Assembly: GCF_024868665.1 (NCBI RefSeq)
Contig: NC_079912.1
Span: 14,752,165-14,816,164 of the forward strand
Direction: 5' to 3'
DNA from: Triplophysa rosa
Lineage: Eukaryota; Chordata; Actinopteri; Cypriniformes; Nemacheilidae
DNA: 64,000 bases
Under the pieces are notes generated by a model. The model did no database searches and had not been told where the DNA came from. It saw only the letters and a list, made by a program, of their open reading frames with translations. Each line of letters opens with the position of its first letter. Positions within the stretch are counted from its first letter, which is position 1. Below, in pieces: positions 50,301-53,276 of the stretch. Both the position numbers and the translations under genes were made by a program.

Positions 50301-52823
50301 AGTGTTATTGGATGTGTTTGTGTATGTGCGTTTGGCCGTGTGTGAGTCTGTGCATTGTGTTACCGATGCTGTCCATTTATCTCCGTGCAGGTATTGGAGA
50401 TACAATGAAGAAAAGAGAACAATGGATCCTGGTTATCCCAAATCCATCACAGTCTGGAAGGGTGTACCGGACTCTCCTCAGGGAGCGTTTGTGGATAAAG
50501 CCAATGGTATGAGCCTGATTATTTCATTTTCAATGTGGTTAGTTTACCCAAATATCACAAAAAGCATTATTAAAGGGATAGTTCGCCCACAAAAATACTG
50601 TTATCAATTATTCGCCTTCATGTCCAAACCTGACTTTTCAAACATCGTAGGCCCCCATTGACTTCCATTGTATGGACACACCGAGACATTTCTCAAAATA
50701 TCTTCTTTTGTGTTCCACAGAAGAAAGAAGGTCAGACAGGTTTGAAATGACACGAGGTTAAGGAAATGACAGGGTTTTCATTTCTGGTAGAACCATCGGT
50801 TCCGAATAGGAAATAAGCTCCATCTTCGCCCTATTTGCATTCTGTCCATAAAAAGGTTATAAAAGATCACTTTTTTAAAATAAAAGTGTAAATCTTCTTG
50901 GCAGGGGCTCTCGGGGTGGGAACGTCTTGCATGAGTTCAGTCCTTAGCTGCAGGCTTACAGGTCGACAGCCACACACATGCCATCTGTACCCATCTCCCG
51001 TGCCAGGTTTGCCCATGGACGTGCATGTGTTCATCTGAGCGTGAAGGGTGGATTGATATTCCAGAGAAATTGTTTGGCTAACCACACTTTGAAAGTGATT
51101 GTGGGCTTTCTTTCAGCCCCATCTCGCCACGTTACCCAAAAGGCCTCTGTGGGCGAGACAAAGTACAGAAAATTGACCCTAATTATGTGTCATCATGGCC
51201 AGCCGAACACAGAGAGATGGGAAAGGATGGCTTTCTCTCCGCCCTATTCCTGTCTTAATGCAAGTGTTGATGTTGTGATAATGCTGTCTTTTGTTAAGAT
51301 TTTCTCTCTGGTTTAGTCTTTAGACTGATTCAACTGCAGAACATTTCGTCTGGACTTTTGCTTCTTTGTTGGACTCCAATACTGTATAGTGGCGAGTGAC
51401 AGAAAATGTTTGGGGAGATAAAGAGTGGATGAAAATGGGAACTCTTGCATTGTTCTGTCGGGCAAGCAGCGTTCTCATTTTCTTCCGAAAACCTAGTAAT
51501 TCTGAGCTGTTGTCAATGCTCAAAGCACAGCTTTGAACAAACAGCATCTCATTCTCTCGCTTACACTGGATGACATGAATGAATAATGCAGATAGAGGCG
51601 CGAGAGAGATGAGGCAAGGTTGTCGCCAGTTTCTATGTTTTCTCCGGTGTGCAGCCGCGTCGTTCTGATCTGTGTTCAGATTTTTTAAGAGGATGTCGCC
51701 CTCCGGAGCCGTGAGAACAATCAAATCTGTTGCACAATGCATTTCACATCTGCTGAGATCATCAGATGAACATCACGTGGTTACACAGTGGTTTGATGTC
51801 ATTGACAAATTGAATGACATGAAATGGGAATGCAATAGCTATTTTATTTTATTTGATGTGCGTACGATATGCCCTATTGCAATATGCATCAATAGGTTGA
51901 AATGATCAAAATATCATAAAACGCATATCCCAGTTTATTATAGAAATATTGCTGTATGCATACCGCAACATATTAAAATAATTAAAATATGCATATCGCA
52001 ATATATTAAAACAACCAAAATATTGTAAGATGCATATCGCGATATATTAAAATAATCTAAATATTGCAATATGCACATTGTGATCTAAATATTACAAAGT
52101 GCATGTTATTTAAATGATCAAAATATCACAATATGCGTATCGCAATATTAAAAATGGACTAAATATGCATATAACAACATATTGAAATGATCTAAATATC
52201 ACAATATGCATATTGCAATATATTGCAGTTATCGAAATACCTGTGTGTTTATGAGTGCATGCGTGTTCTCAGCTATCAGCGACCAGTCATCATGGTTTTT
52301 ACAAGCACCGACAAACAACGATTACAGACATACAATAGGAAATAGGAGGGGGGAGTAGGTGGGAGGAACTGTATGAGATAAATGAAGTACAATCACAAAT
52401 GCACAATACTAAACATGCCTTACAAAAGTTCATTTTGCTATCCTAACTCTGCATGATCACTAAAATTCCCTTTCTGTGTATGGTTGCCCTGCAGGTTTCA
52501 CATACTTCTACAAGGGTAAAGAATACTGGAAGTTCAACAATCACAGGCTGCGGGTGGAACCCGGCTACCCTCGCTCCATCCTGAAGGACTTCATGGGCTG
52601 CGACCTCACGCCCATCGATCCTGACAGCCAACCCAAGGAGGACGTGGACATCGTCATCAAACTGGACAACGAAGGCAGCACGGTCAAAGCCATCGCTATC
52701 GTCATTCCCTGCGTCCTGGCGGTTTGTCTGGTGGTGTTAATCTACACCGTCTTTCAGTTCAAAAGAAAGGGTACGCCCCGACACATACTTTACTGCAAAC
52801 GCTCCATGCAGGAGTGGGTGTGA
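4786..52823 (+). CDS. mmp16: mmp16, membrane-type matrix metalloproteinase MT3-MMP (whole gene, 10 exons)
   Basis: Joining the ten exons gives 600 residues; human MMP16 is 607. The product is a type I membrane zinc endopeptidase that works at the cell surface, cleaving matrix proteins and activating pro-MMP2. Visible parts are: hydrophobic signal segment (about 18-27), prodomain with cysteine switch PRCGVPD (92-98), furin site RKRR (109-112) with mature start Tyr113, MT-loop (about 163-172), structural-zinc ligands His186, Asp188, His201 and His214, catalytic [11 protein letters not shown] (239-249) and Met-turn Met257. A proline-rich hinge (about 285-335) leads to the hemopexin domain (Cys338-Cys527), then the stem, a TM helix (about 557-579) and a 20-residue tail ending EWV. 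The signal-peptide motif LLWILCA and the tail match MMP16 better than MMP14, MMP15 or MMP24. Reading frame and all splice sites are intact. Paralogue a or b is undetermined. Confidence 0.95.
6232..6390. repeat. Local duplication, block A
   Basis: This 159-bp block recurs at 7015-7173 with only a few substitutions (for example CAGATTTCATCGGACG versus CAGATTTCATGGGACG). It is the left part of an A-B unit; B is 6416-7006. Confidence 0.85.
6416..7006. repeat. Local duplication, block B (contains a hAT MITE)
   Basis: This block is nearly identical to 8726-9348, apart from about 32 bp missing here. It contains the hAT-type MITE at 6571-6886 and the left part of another AT-rich palindromic element (from about 6888). 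It ends in a C-rich run (CCCCTCCCCTA), which is where block A' begins. Confidence 0.85.
6571..6886. mobile_element. hAT-type MITE, copy 1
   Basis: The ends are TAGGGCTGCTCGATTA and, inverted, TAATTGCACAGCCCTA, a pattern common in fish non-autonomous hAT elements. The flanking 8-mers are CGGACAAT and CTGGCAAT, a decayed version of the target duplication seen in copy 2. The element has no transposase. Confidence 0.85.
7015..7173. repeat. Local duplication, block A'
   Basis: This is the second copy of the 6232-6390 block. It begins right after the C-rich end of block B. In this copy, A' and B' are separated by about 1.55 kb (7174-8725), whereas A and B are separated by only 25 bp. Confidence 0.85.
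8726..9348. repeat. Local duplication, block B'
   Basis: This is the second copy of 6416-7006. Unlike the first copy, it continues without a break into the rest of the AT-rich palindromic element, to about 9475. That places the duplication breakpoint of copy 1 inside this element. Confidence 0.85.
8882..9228. mobile_element. hAT-type MITE, copy 2, with 8-bp target duplication
   Basis: The terminal inverted repeats TAGGGCTGC and GCACAGCCCTA are the same as in copy 1. The flanking 8-mers are CTGACAAT (8874-8881) and CTGGCAAT (9229-9236), a 7/8 match and the length expected for hAT transposition. The element has no coding capacity. Confidence 0.88.
10090..10460. mobile_element. Foldback (palindromic) MITE
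   Basis: The left arm has AGGCTCATTGCAAATA, then TAGCTCCAGGT, GGAATGTCCACTAGTGG and TTTTTCTCCG. The right arm has the same motifs inverted (CGGAGAAAAAA, CTCTAGTGGACATTCC, ACCTGGAGCTA, CAATGAGCCT). The arms are roughly 130 bp long around an AT-rich centre. Confidence 0.8.
10506..10890 (+). mobile_element. Non-autonomous DNA element (family T), copy 1
   Basis: It is bounded by CTTTAAAGGTGCAATGTGT and the inverted end GGACCTTTAAAG. The interior includes ATGTTGTTTCTACAGTAGC and GTGTCAGCCACCGTAGTGCT, which recur at 13222-13616, 17488-17716 and, on the other strand, 14868-15040. There is no coding capacity. Confidence 0.8.
12329..12955. mobile_element. Terminal-inverted-repeat element (about 0.63 kb)
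   Basis: The left end GCCCTTTTCACAATGACGTC and the right end GACGTCATGTGAAAAGGGC are inverted copies. GCGGTGTATC near the left pairs with GATACACTGC near the right. It has no transposase. A 75-bp retro-insert with its own 15-bp target duplication lies inside (12812-12886). Confidence 0.82.
12812..12886 (-). mobile_element. Short 5'-truncated retro-insert with 15-bp target duplication
   Basis: GCTAGCGGAAGTAAC occurs at 12797-12811 and again at 12887-12901, flanking 75 bp exactly. The insert begins with TTCTTCTTCTTG, which on the minus strand is a CAAGAAGAAGAA 3' tail. This is the structure of a LINE-mobilised, 5'-truncated insert. It includes ACTGGCGGTTGGCAAACCAG, a motif seen in other fish retro-inserts. 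Confidence 0.8.
13086..13221. mobile_element. Compact hairpin MITE (CCCTGTTGAAAA ends)
   Basis: The arms CCCTGTTGAAAAAAACAGCA and (inverted) TTTTTTCAACAGGG extend about 55 bp inward through the CAGCATATGCTGG and ATGTTTTGATGCTGGTTTG motifs. The loop is about 25 bp. A longer relative is at 62543-62735. Confidence 0.88.
13222..13616 (+). mobile_element. Family T element, copy 2
   Basis: It starts TTAAAGGTGCAAGTGTGTAA and ends near CAATATTGCACC. It shares its interior with the copy at 10506-10890. It abuts the hairpin MITE at 13221 with no intervening base. Confidence 0.8.
14247..14418. repeat. Family M MITE, short copy
   Basis: The ends are TAAAGGGGTAGTTCAGGCAA and GTGAACAATCCCTTTAATG. The interior has AAACCTGTATGACTTTGTAT. 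The central part is internally deleted. Confidence 0.8.
14868..15040 (-). mobile_element. Family T element, partial minus-strand copy
   Basis: The reverse complement of AAAGATGTCGTCGCGTTTTC and of TTTAGGGCTACTGTAGAAAC matches the interior of the other family T copies. Both ends are missing. Confidence 0.75.
15630..15720 (-). mobile_element. tRNA-like SINE fragment, minus strand
   Basis: The reverse complement includes GTTGCTGGTTTGAATCCCAC, a B-box-like motif, preceded by CTGTAGCGGCTAAAGCTC. The rest of a SINE body is not obvious, so this is probably a degraded head. Confidence 0.55.
16316..16470 (+). mobile_element. tRNA-derived SINE with V-type conserved tail
   Basis: The A box TAGCTCAGTGG (16326-16336) and B box GGTTCGATCCC (16370-16380) have tRNA-like spacing. 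They are followed by TAAGTCGCTTTGGATAAAAG, a conserved 3' domain found in many fish SINEs, and an AAATGTAAATGTAA tail. It is complete enough to be a recent insert, but it is not a tRNA gene. Confidence 0.88.
17488..17716 (+). mobile_element. Family T element, 5'-truncated copy
   Basis: It begins ATGTTGTTTCTACAGTATCC and ends CACATTGCTCCTTTAA. The interior has GTGTCAGCCACCGTAGTGCT. Confidence 0.78.
17749..18010. mobile_element. MITE with GGTCACACTT / AAGTGTTACC ends
   Basis: The terminal repeats are GGTCACACTTCAG and CTGAAGTGTTACC. A second copy with the same interior (GTAGTTGTTAGGTT, GGATTAGGGATGTAGA) is at 58800-59049. Confidence 0.85.
18485..18540. repeat. (CA)n microsatellite
   Basis: A near-pure CA dinucleotide run in intron 1, about 330 bp before exon 2. 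Confidence 0.95.
18873..19021 (+). CDS. mmp16: mmp16 exon 2: propeptide
   Basis: Encodes residues 38 to 86 and two bases of codon 87. The acceptor CTTTCTCAG ends at 18872 and the donor GTGAGT begins at 19022. The sequence has the propeptide motif [10 protein letters not shown] shared by MT3-type MMPs, the helical [13 protein letters not shown] segment and an N-glycosylation sequon at Asn76 (NVT). This is the peptidoglycan-binding-like fold that keeps the enzyme latent. Confidence 0.95.
19022..20286 (+). other. mmp16: Intron 2 (1265 bp)
   Basis: AT-rich, with a short (TC)n run at 19340-19361. I see no complete mobile element or exon. The donor is GTGAGT and the acceptor is TCTCCCAG. Confidence 0.85.
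20287..20409 (+). CDS. mmp16: mmp16 exon 3: cysteine switch and furin site
   Basis: Encodes Asp87 to the first two bases of codon 128. The cysteine switch PRCGVPD (92-98) has the Cys94 that ligates the catalytic zinc in the zymogen. RKRR at 109-112 is a proprotein-convertase site, so activation is expected in the secretory pathway, with Tyr113 as the mature N-terminus. [16 protein letters not shown] opens the catalytic domain. The donor is GTAAGC at 20410; the phase is 2. Confidence 0.96.
20866..20996. repeat. MITE with AAGAACC ends
   Basis: ACCATTTTTGGTTCCACAAA is near the left end. The right end has AAAGGTTCTTTATGGAAC and GAAGAACCTTTTGAAGCACC. This pattern of inverted GGTTC/GAACC motifs is typical of a small fish MITE. 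Confidence 0.65.
21218..21405. mobile_element. Palindromic MITE (AACCCAGC / GCTGGGTT)
   Basis: The ends are TCAACCCAGCATTAGGTC and (inverted) GACCCAATGCTGGGTT. Internal AACCCAACCGTTGGGTT and CAGGCGTTGGGTTAA pair up as well. A relative is nested within the family M copy at 41466-41882. Confidence 0.8.
21902..21927. repeat. (GA)n microsatellite
   Basis: A pure GA dinucleotide run in intron 3. Confidence 0.95.
21969..22049. repeat. (TG)n(CGTG)n microsatellite
   Basis: About 36 bp of TG repeats is followed by about 35 bp of GCGT tetranucleotides and then TG again. It is alternating purine-pyrimidine throughout. Open frames across it are artefacts of the repeat. Confidence 0.95.
22296..22394. 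repeat. (CA)n(CGCA)n microsatellite, inverted relative to 21969
   Basis: A mixed run of ACAC and GCAC units, about 100 bp long. It is the complementary orientation of the tract at 21969-22049, 246 bp away. Confidence 0.95.
22666..23536. mobile_element. Non-autonomous hAT element with perfect 8-bp target duplication
   Basis: The ends are TAGTGGTCGACCGATAT and, inverted, TAGTGATAGACTGACATAT. The 8-mer AGCAGAAC lies immediately outside both ends (22658-22665 and 23537-23544). The interior carries the GGCCGATA and ATATCGGC motifs of this family. It also has an unrelated GC-rich stretch near 22825-23020 and an internal direct repeat (22734-22763 and 23219-23248). No transposase ORF is visible. 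Confidence 0.9.
24635..24922. repeat. Family M MITE
   Basis: The left end has AGTTCCCCCCAAAATAAAG and the right end TTGGGGTAAACTTTCCCTTT. The interior has ATTTCAAACCTGTATGACTT, AAAAGAAGATATTTTGAAGA and CACTGAGACATTTCTCAAAA. Confidence 0.85.
25334..25638 (+). CDS. mmp16: mmp16 exon 4: catalytic domain, MT-loop, structural zinc/calcium sites
   Basis: Encodes codon 128 to the first base of codon 230. It starts with KNTTPKVG (a sequon at Asn131) and the helix [10 protein letters not shown]. The insertion [11 protein letters not shown] (164-174) is the MT-loop region peculiar to membrane-type MMPs. [20 protein letters not shown] continues to the structural metal ligands His186, Asp188, His201 and His214, then FDSDEPWTL. 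Acceptor is CTTTCCAG at 25333, donor GTATGT at 25639, phase 1. This is the most conserved exon seen, with no frame damage. Confidence 0.97.
25860..25912 (+). repeat. SINE 3'-tail fragment
   Basis: GTTGGATAAAAGGATGGCTAAATGACTC followed by AATGTAAATGT resembles the V-type 3' domain of the SINE at 16316-16470. No head is present. Confidence 0.5.
26224..27538. mobile_element. Large foldback element (about 1.3 kb) with a nested MITE
   Basis: The outer arms match when inverted: GGTTGTTTGCA, GGCTGGAGGGCAGTAAGTG, CCATAGGAATTCACTATCAC and ATTAAACGGATAAAGTG on the left pair with the same motifs on the right (27230-27538). A further inverted segment at 26690-26811 pairs with 26320-26510. A different MITE (26812-27217) interrupts the right arm. 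No ORF in it looks like a transposase. Confidence 0.82.
26812..27217. mobile_element. Nested MITE (TTAAAGTCCC / GGGGACTTTA ends)
   Basis: The left end TTAAAGTCCCAGTGAA and right end TTCACGGGGACTTTA are inverted copies. Internal features such as TGGGCGGAGC and AACTCCTCCCC are shared by a common fish MITE type. It separates two halves of the surrounding foldback arm. Confidence 0.8.
29976..30510 (+). mobile_element. Internally deleted Tc1/mariner element with TA target duplication
   Basis: The element starts CAGTCAAACCAAAAATTATT and ends, inverted, AATAAATTTGACTG. TA dinucleotides flank it at 29974-29975 and 30511-30512. At 535 bp it is far shorter than an autonomous Tc1 (about 1.6 kb). It keeps only the start of the transposase frame. 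Confidence 0.88.
30366..30455 (+). pseudogene. Tc1-like transposase N-terminal stub
   Basis: An ATG opens 29 codons and then TAG. The peptide begins [20 protein letters not shown] and continues EGISN, which resembles the start of the DNA-binding paired-like domain of Tc1 transposases. The rest of the domain and the whole DDE catalytic core are missing, so it cannot be active. Its position inside matching terminal repeats supports the assignment. Confidence 0.75.
30541..31011. repeat. AATGG-rich repeat array with TTTTTTTCAGCAGGG ends
   Basis: A unit of about 104 bp occurs at 30618-30722 and 30908-31011, differing at only a few bases. Each ends in TATTGTTTTTTTCAGCAG. The TTTTTTCAGCAG motif occurs four times in all (near 30588, 30708, 30747 and 30998). 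The segment at 30541-30580 is an inverted copy of the GGTTTTAATGG part, so this looks like duplicated palindromic elements. Confidence 0.8.
31856..32049. mobile_element. Foldback MITE
   Basis: ATGGAAGTGAATGGGGACTG followed by GGGCTGTCAAGCTTCA on the left is inverted on the right as TGAAGCTTGACGGCTCC, then AGTCCCCATTCACTTCCAT. The arms are about 36 bp and the loop is AT-rich. Confidence 0.85.
33178..33480. repeat. Family M MITE
   Basis: The left end AAAGGGATTGTTCATCAAAA and right end GGGTGAACTATCCCTTTAAG are close to inverted copies. The interior has AACCTGTATGATTTTCTTTC and CATAAAAGAAGATATTTTGA. Confidence 0.88.
33563..34232. mobile_element. Putative non-autonomous DNA element with CpG-rich interior
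   Basis: The ends TTAAAGCGGCCC and (inverted) TTAAAGGGGTGG suggest terminal repeats. The interior is CpG-rich for an intron and keeps an unusually long minus-strand open frame (33750-34163, 137 codons). That frame includes [20 protein letters not shown], which I cannot assign to a family. The mobile-element call is tentative. Confidence 0.55.
36070..36225 (-). mobile_element. tRNA-derived SINE fragment, minus strand
   Basis: The complement of the V-type 3' domain (AGACGTTTTTATCCAAAGCG) is at 36091-36110. A decayed B-box-like motif lies further right. The A-box region is not recognisable. It ends about 430 bp before exon 5. Confidence 0.75.
36651..36812 (+). CDS. mmp16: mmp16 exon 5: zinc-binding active site
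   Basis: Encodes codon 230 to the first base of codon 284. [11 protein letters not shown] (239-249) supplies the three catalytic-zinc histidines (239, 243, 249) and the general base Glu240. AIMAP carries the Met-turn Met257. The exon ends with [11 protein letters not shown], the last helix of the catalytic domain. Acceptor is GTGTCTGCAG ending 36650, donor GTAAGA at 36813, phase 1. All residues needed for catalysis are present. Confidence 0.97.
37128..37352. mobile_element. Foldback MITE with about 40-bp arms
   Basis: AAGAGTTTGGTTTCAAAATG then AGATAACTCTGTTTTT on the left is matched, inverted, by AAAAACGGAGTTATCT then CATTTTGGAACCAAACTCTT on the right. The AT-rich centre also has CATGTTTTTTATTGTG pairing with CACAATAAAACATG. 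Confidence 0.88.
38278..38318. repeat. (TC)n(TG)n microsatellite
   Basis: A TC run is followed directly by TG and GCGT units. Confidence 0.93.
38650..38870. repeat. Family M MITE, truncated, next to exon 6
   Basis: It has CATTTACCCTCATGTCATTT, AACCTGTATGACTTTCTTTC and CCGAGACATTTCTCAAAATA. The right end breaks off near GTCACGGTTTG, and the usual GGGTGAACTATCCCTTTAA terminus is missing. Only about 36 bp separate it from exon 6. Confidence 0.82.
38906..39123 (+). CDS. mmp16: mmp16 exon 6: hinge and start of hemopexin domain
   Basis: Encodes codon 284 to Lys356. Residues 285-335 form a proline- and basic-residue-rich hinge ([21 protein letters not shown]), the usual linker between the catalytic and hemopexin domains. 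Cys338 in PDICDG opens the hemopexin domain and should pair with Cys527 in exon 10. [13 protein letters not shown] is the first blade. Acceptor is TTCTTTCCAG, donor GTAAGA at 39124, phase 0. Confidence 0.95.
40223..40640. repeat. Composite interspersed repeat with SINE-type end
   Basis: It begins with the complement of the V-type SINE tail (AGCAGATGCTTTTATCCAAA GCGACTT) and continues into GTGTTTTCAGCCGATTCTTA, ATCATTCCACAGATGTGGAA and TTTTTGGGATGGCACTACAA. This repeat type is frequent in cyprinid genomes. A (TA)n run interrupts it at 40378-40412. Confidence 0.7.
40378..40412. repeat. (TA)n microsatellite
   Basis: A TA dinucleotide run broken once by CTG. Confidence 0.9.
41466..41882. repeat. 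Family M MITE with a nested element
   Basis: The left end TAAAGGGATGCTTCCCAAAA and right end TGGGTGAACTGTCCCTTTAA mark a complete copy. A short CAGCATTGGGTTAAAAATAA element (about 41610-41722) sits in its centre. Confidence 0.85.
41610..41722. mobile_element. Nested palindromic MITE (GGGTTAAAAATAACCC)
   Basis: It has CAGCATTGGGTTAAAAATAA CCCAGCATTGG and ends near AACAACCCAGCTCTTTTTAG. It is related to the element at 21218-21405. Sequence on either side (CTATAGTA and ATAGTCAATAGTGCCCC) belongs to the host family M copy. Confidence 0.75.
42435..42735 (+). mobile_element. L2-type LINE or related SINE, 3' end
   Basis: It has GACTGGTTTCTCCCGAGGTT, then TAAAGCTGCTTTGGAACAAT and GTGAAAAGCGCTATATAA, a 3' terminus shared by fish L2-type retroelements. 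No reverse-transcriptase sequence is present, so it is 5'-truncated. Confidence 0.7.
43640..43664. repeat. (GA)n microsatellite
   Basis: A pure GA dinucleotide run in intron 6. Confidence 0.93.
44083..44860. mobile_element. Long palindromic (foldback) element, 778 bp
   Basis: The left end TTAAAGCGATATATCAAAGG and right end GTGAAATATCGCTTTAA are inverted copies. The pairing continues inward through GCATCCTGACTGAATATGA, TGGAGCTTCAAAAA, CGGCTCGACACGGCTC and TGTTTTTTCGGCAAATGACG. The arms are about 330 bp and cover most of the element. Open frames in it are mirrored on both strands. Confidence 0.87.
46803..47222. repeat. Family M MITE, complete copy
   Basis: It starts TTAAAGGGATAGTTCATCCA and ends TGGGTGAACTATCCCTTTAA, the best-preserved pair of ends in the window. 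It lies 132 bp before exon 7. Confidence 0.92.
47355..47493 (+). CDS. mmp16: mmp16 exon 7: hemopexin blades 1-2
   Basis: Encodes Asp357 to Lys402 and the first base of codon 403. [10 protein letters not shown] and [14 protein letters not shown] are typical hemopexin-repeat motifs. Acceptor is TGTGTGCAG ending 47354, donor GTAAGA at 47494, phase 1. The hemopexin domain mediates substrate and partner binding in MT-MMPs. Confidence 0.95.
48240..48500. repeat. Family M MITE, diverged copy
   Basis: It has CATTTATTCATCCTCATGTC, AACACAAAAGAAGATATTTT, then the inverted AAAATATCTTCTTTTGTGTT and GGTTTGAAATGACACGAGCG. The outermost ends are eroded. Confidence 0.82.
49088..50016. mobile_element. Possible AT-rich hAT-like element
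   Basis: AGGGCTCCAAAATATATTAA near the left and ATGTATTGTCCAGCCTGG near the right resemble the 'agggct...gatat' and 'tgtccagccct' ends of a fish hAT MITE. The interior has AAATATGCATATCGCATAG. The ends are diverged and no target duplication was identified. Confidence 0.4.
50134..50284 (+). CDS. mmp16: mmp16 exon 8: hemopexin blades 2-3
   Basis: Encodes codon 403 to two bases of codon 453. [20 protein letters not shown] and [18 protein letters not shown] are hemopexin-repeat signatures and match MT3-type sequence well. Acceptor is TTCTAG ending 50133, donor GTATGT at 50285, phase 2. Confidence 0.95.
50285..50390 (+). other. mmp16: Intron 8 (106 bp)
   Basis: The shortest intron in the gene, with donor GTATGTG and acceptor CTCCGTGCAG. 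It lies between two hemopexin exons and contains no mobile element, unlike all the long introns. Confidence 0.93.
50391..50506 (+). CDS. mmp16: mmp16 exon 9: hemopexin blade 3
   Basis: Completes Arg453 and runs to the first base of codon 492. [20 protein letters not shown] and [18 protein letters not shown] are the blade-3 motif and linker. The donor is GTATGA at 50507, phase 1. Unspliced read-through would add about 50 codons before a stop at 50659-50661. Confidence 0.95.
50572..50797. repeat. Family M MITE, diverged
   Basis: It starts TAAAGGGATAGTTCGCCCAC and keeps CATTGACTTCCATTGTATGG, CCGAGACATTTCTCAAAATA and AGGTTTGAAATGACACGAGG. The right terminus is degraded. Confidence 0.85.
51900..52230. 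repeat. AT-rich tandem array (ATATGCATATCGCAATAT units)
   Basis: About nine imperfect units of 28-43 bp share AAATAT, TATGCATATCGCAATATATT and AAAATGATC motifs. Unit length and sequence vary, so it is an old or degenerate minisatellite. The same core occurs once in intron 7 (near 49115-49135). Confidence 0.8.
52495..52823 (+). CDS. mmp16: mmp16 exon 10: hemopexin blade 4, stem, TM helix, cytoplasmic tail
   Basis: Encodes codon 492 to Val600 and [21 protein letters not shown] is blade 4, and FMGCD carries Cys527, which closes the hemopexin domain. An acidic stem (about 528-554) leads to a hydrophobic segment starting [20 protein letters not shown] (about 557-579), the membrane anchor. The 20-residue tail [19 protein letters not shown] has the LLY-like and EWV features of MT3-MMP rather than the DKV end of MMP14. 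Acceptor is TGCCCTGCAG ending 52494. Confidence 0.96.
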
Positions 52824-53276
52824 GTTGCACCCCCTGTATACTCTATAGCCACAAGACACAGTGGTGTTGGCACCCTTACCTTGCGGACTTTGGCTCTTCA
52901 CCTGCGTCTCGCTTAAGGAGAACAGAGAGGGCCTTTGCTTTGATACCCCCCTCCAGGAGACGATGGGCGCAATCCCCCAAAACTCCCCACTCTTCTCCCA
53001 TTGGCCGGTGCACCCGCTGTTGGACTCGAGAGACCTGCGGATGGCAGATCTCAAACGGTGCATCGGCACATCCAGTGCCACTTCAGGTGTTTGACGTGGA
53101 AACGATTGCTGTACCTTTTAGGTTTTACGACCGCACGCTTGAAACAGGACATAAACAGAAAACGTATCCATTGTTGCAGGAGTCCGGTTTTTTATCTTTT
53201 TCGGTTTCAGTCTATAATTTATTTTCTAAACAGAAATATTTACGAGTCCCTTTAAAGCACTCCCAAACCAAATAAA
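52824..53276 (+). other. mmp16: mmp16 3' UTR (proximal form)
   Basis: Follows the TGA and runs to the first AATAAA. It overlaps a long chance open frame in another reading frame (52724-53275), which has no family motif. The true 3' end is not known. Confidence 0.7.
53271..53276 (+). terminator. mmp16: Candidate poly(A) signal (proximal)
   Basis: Canonical AATAAA, 448 nt after the stop, followed within about 20-50 nt by a T-rich and TGTTGG-rich stretch expected of a downstream element. Confidence 0.65.

Larger units (their letters stand above)
50507..52494 (+). other. mmp16: Intron 9 (1988 bp)
   Basis: It contains a family M copy (50572-50797) and an AT-rich tandem array (51900-52230) that ends 265 bp before exon 10. 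Between them (about 50.8-51.8 kb) is unique sequence with no exon or element I recognise. Confidence 0.85.

Noticed and set aside
52724..53275. 183-codon open frame after the last exon
   Set aside because: It overlaps exon 10 in another frame and then the 3' UTR, with no domain and no splice or initiation support.
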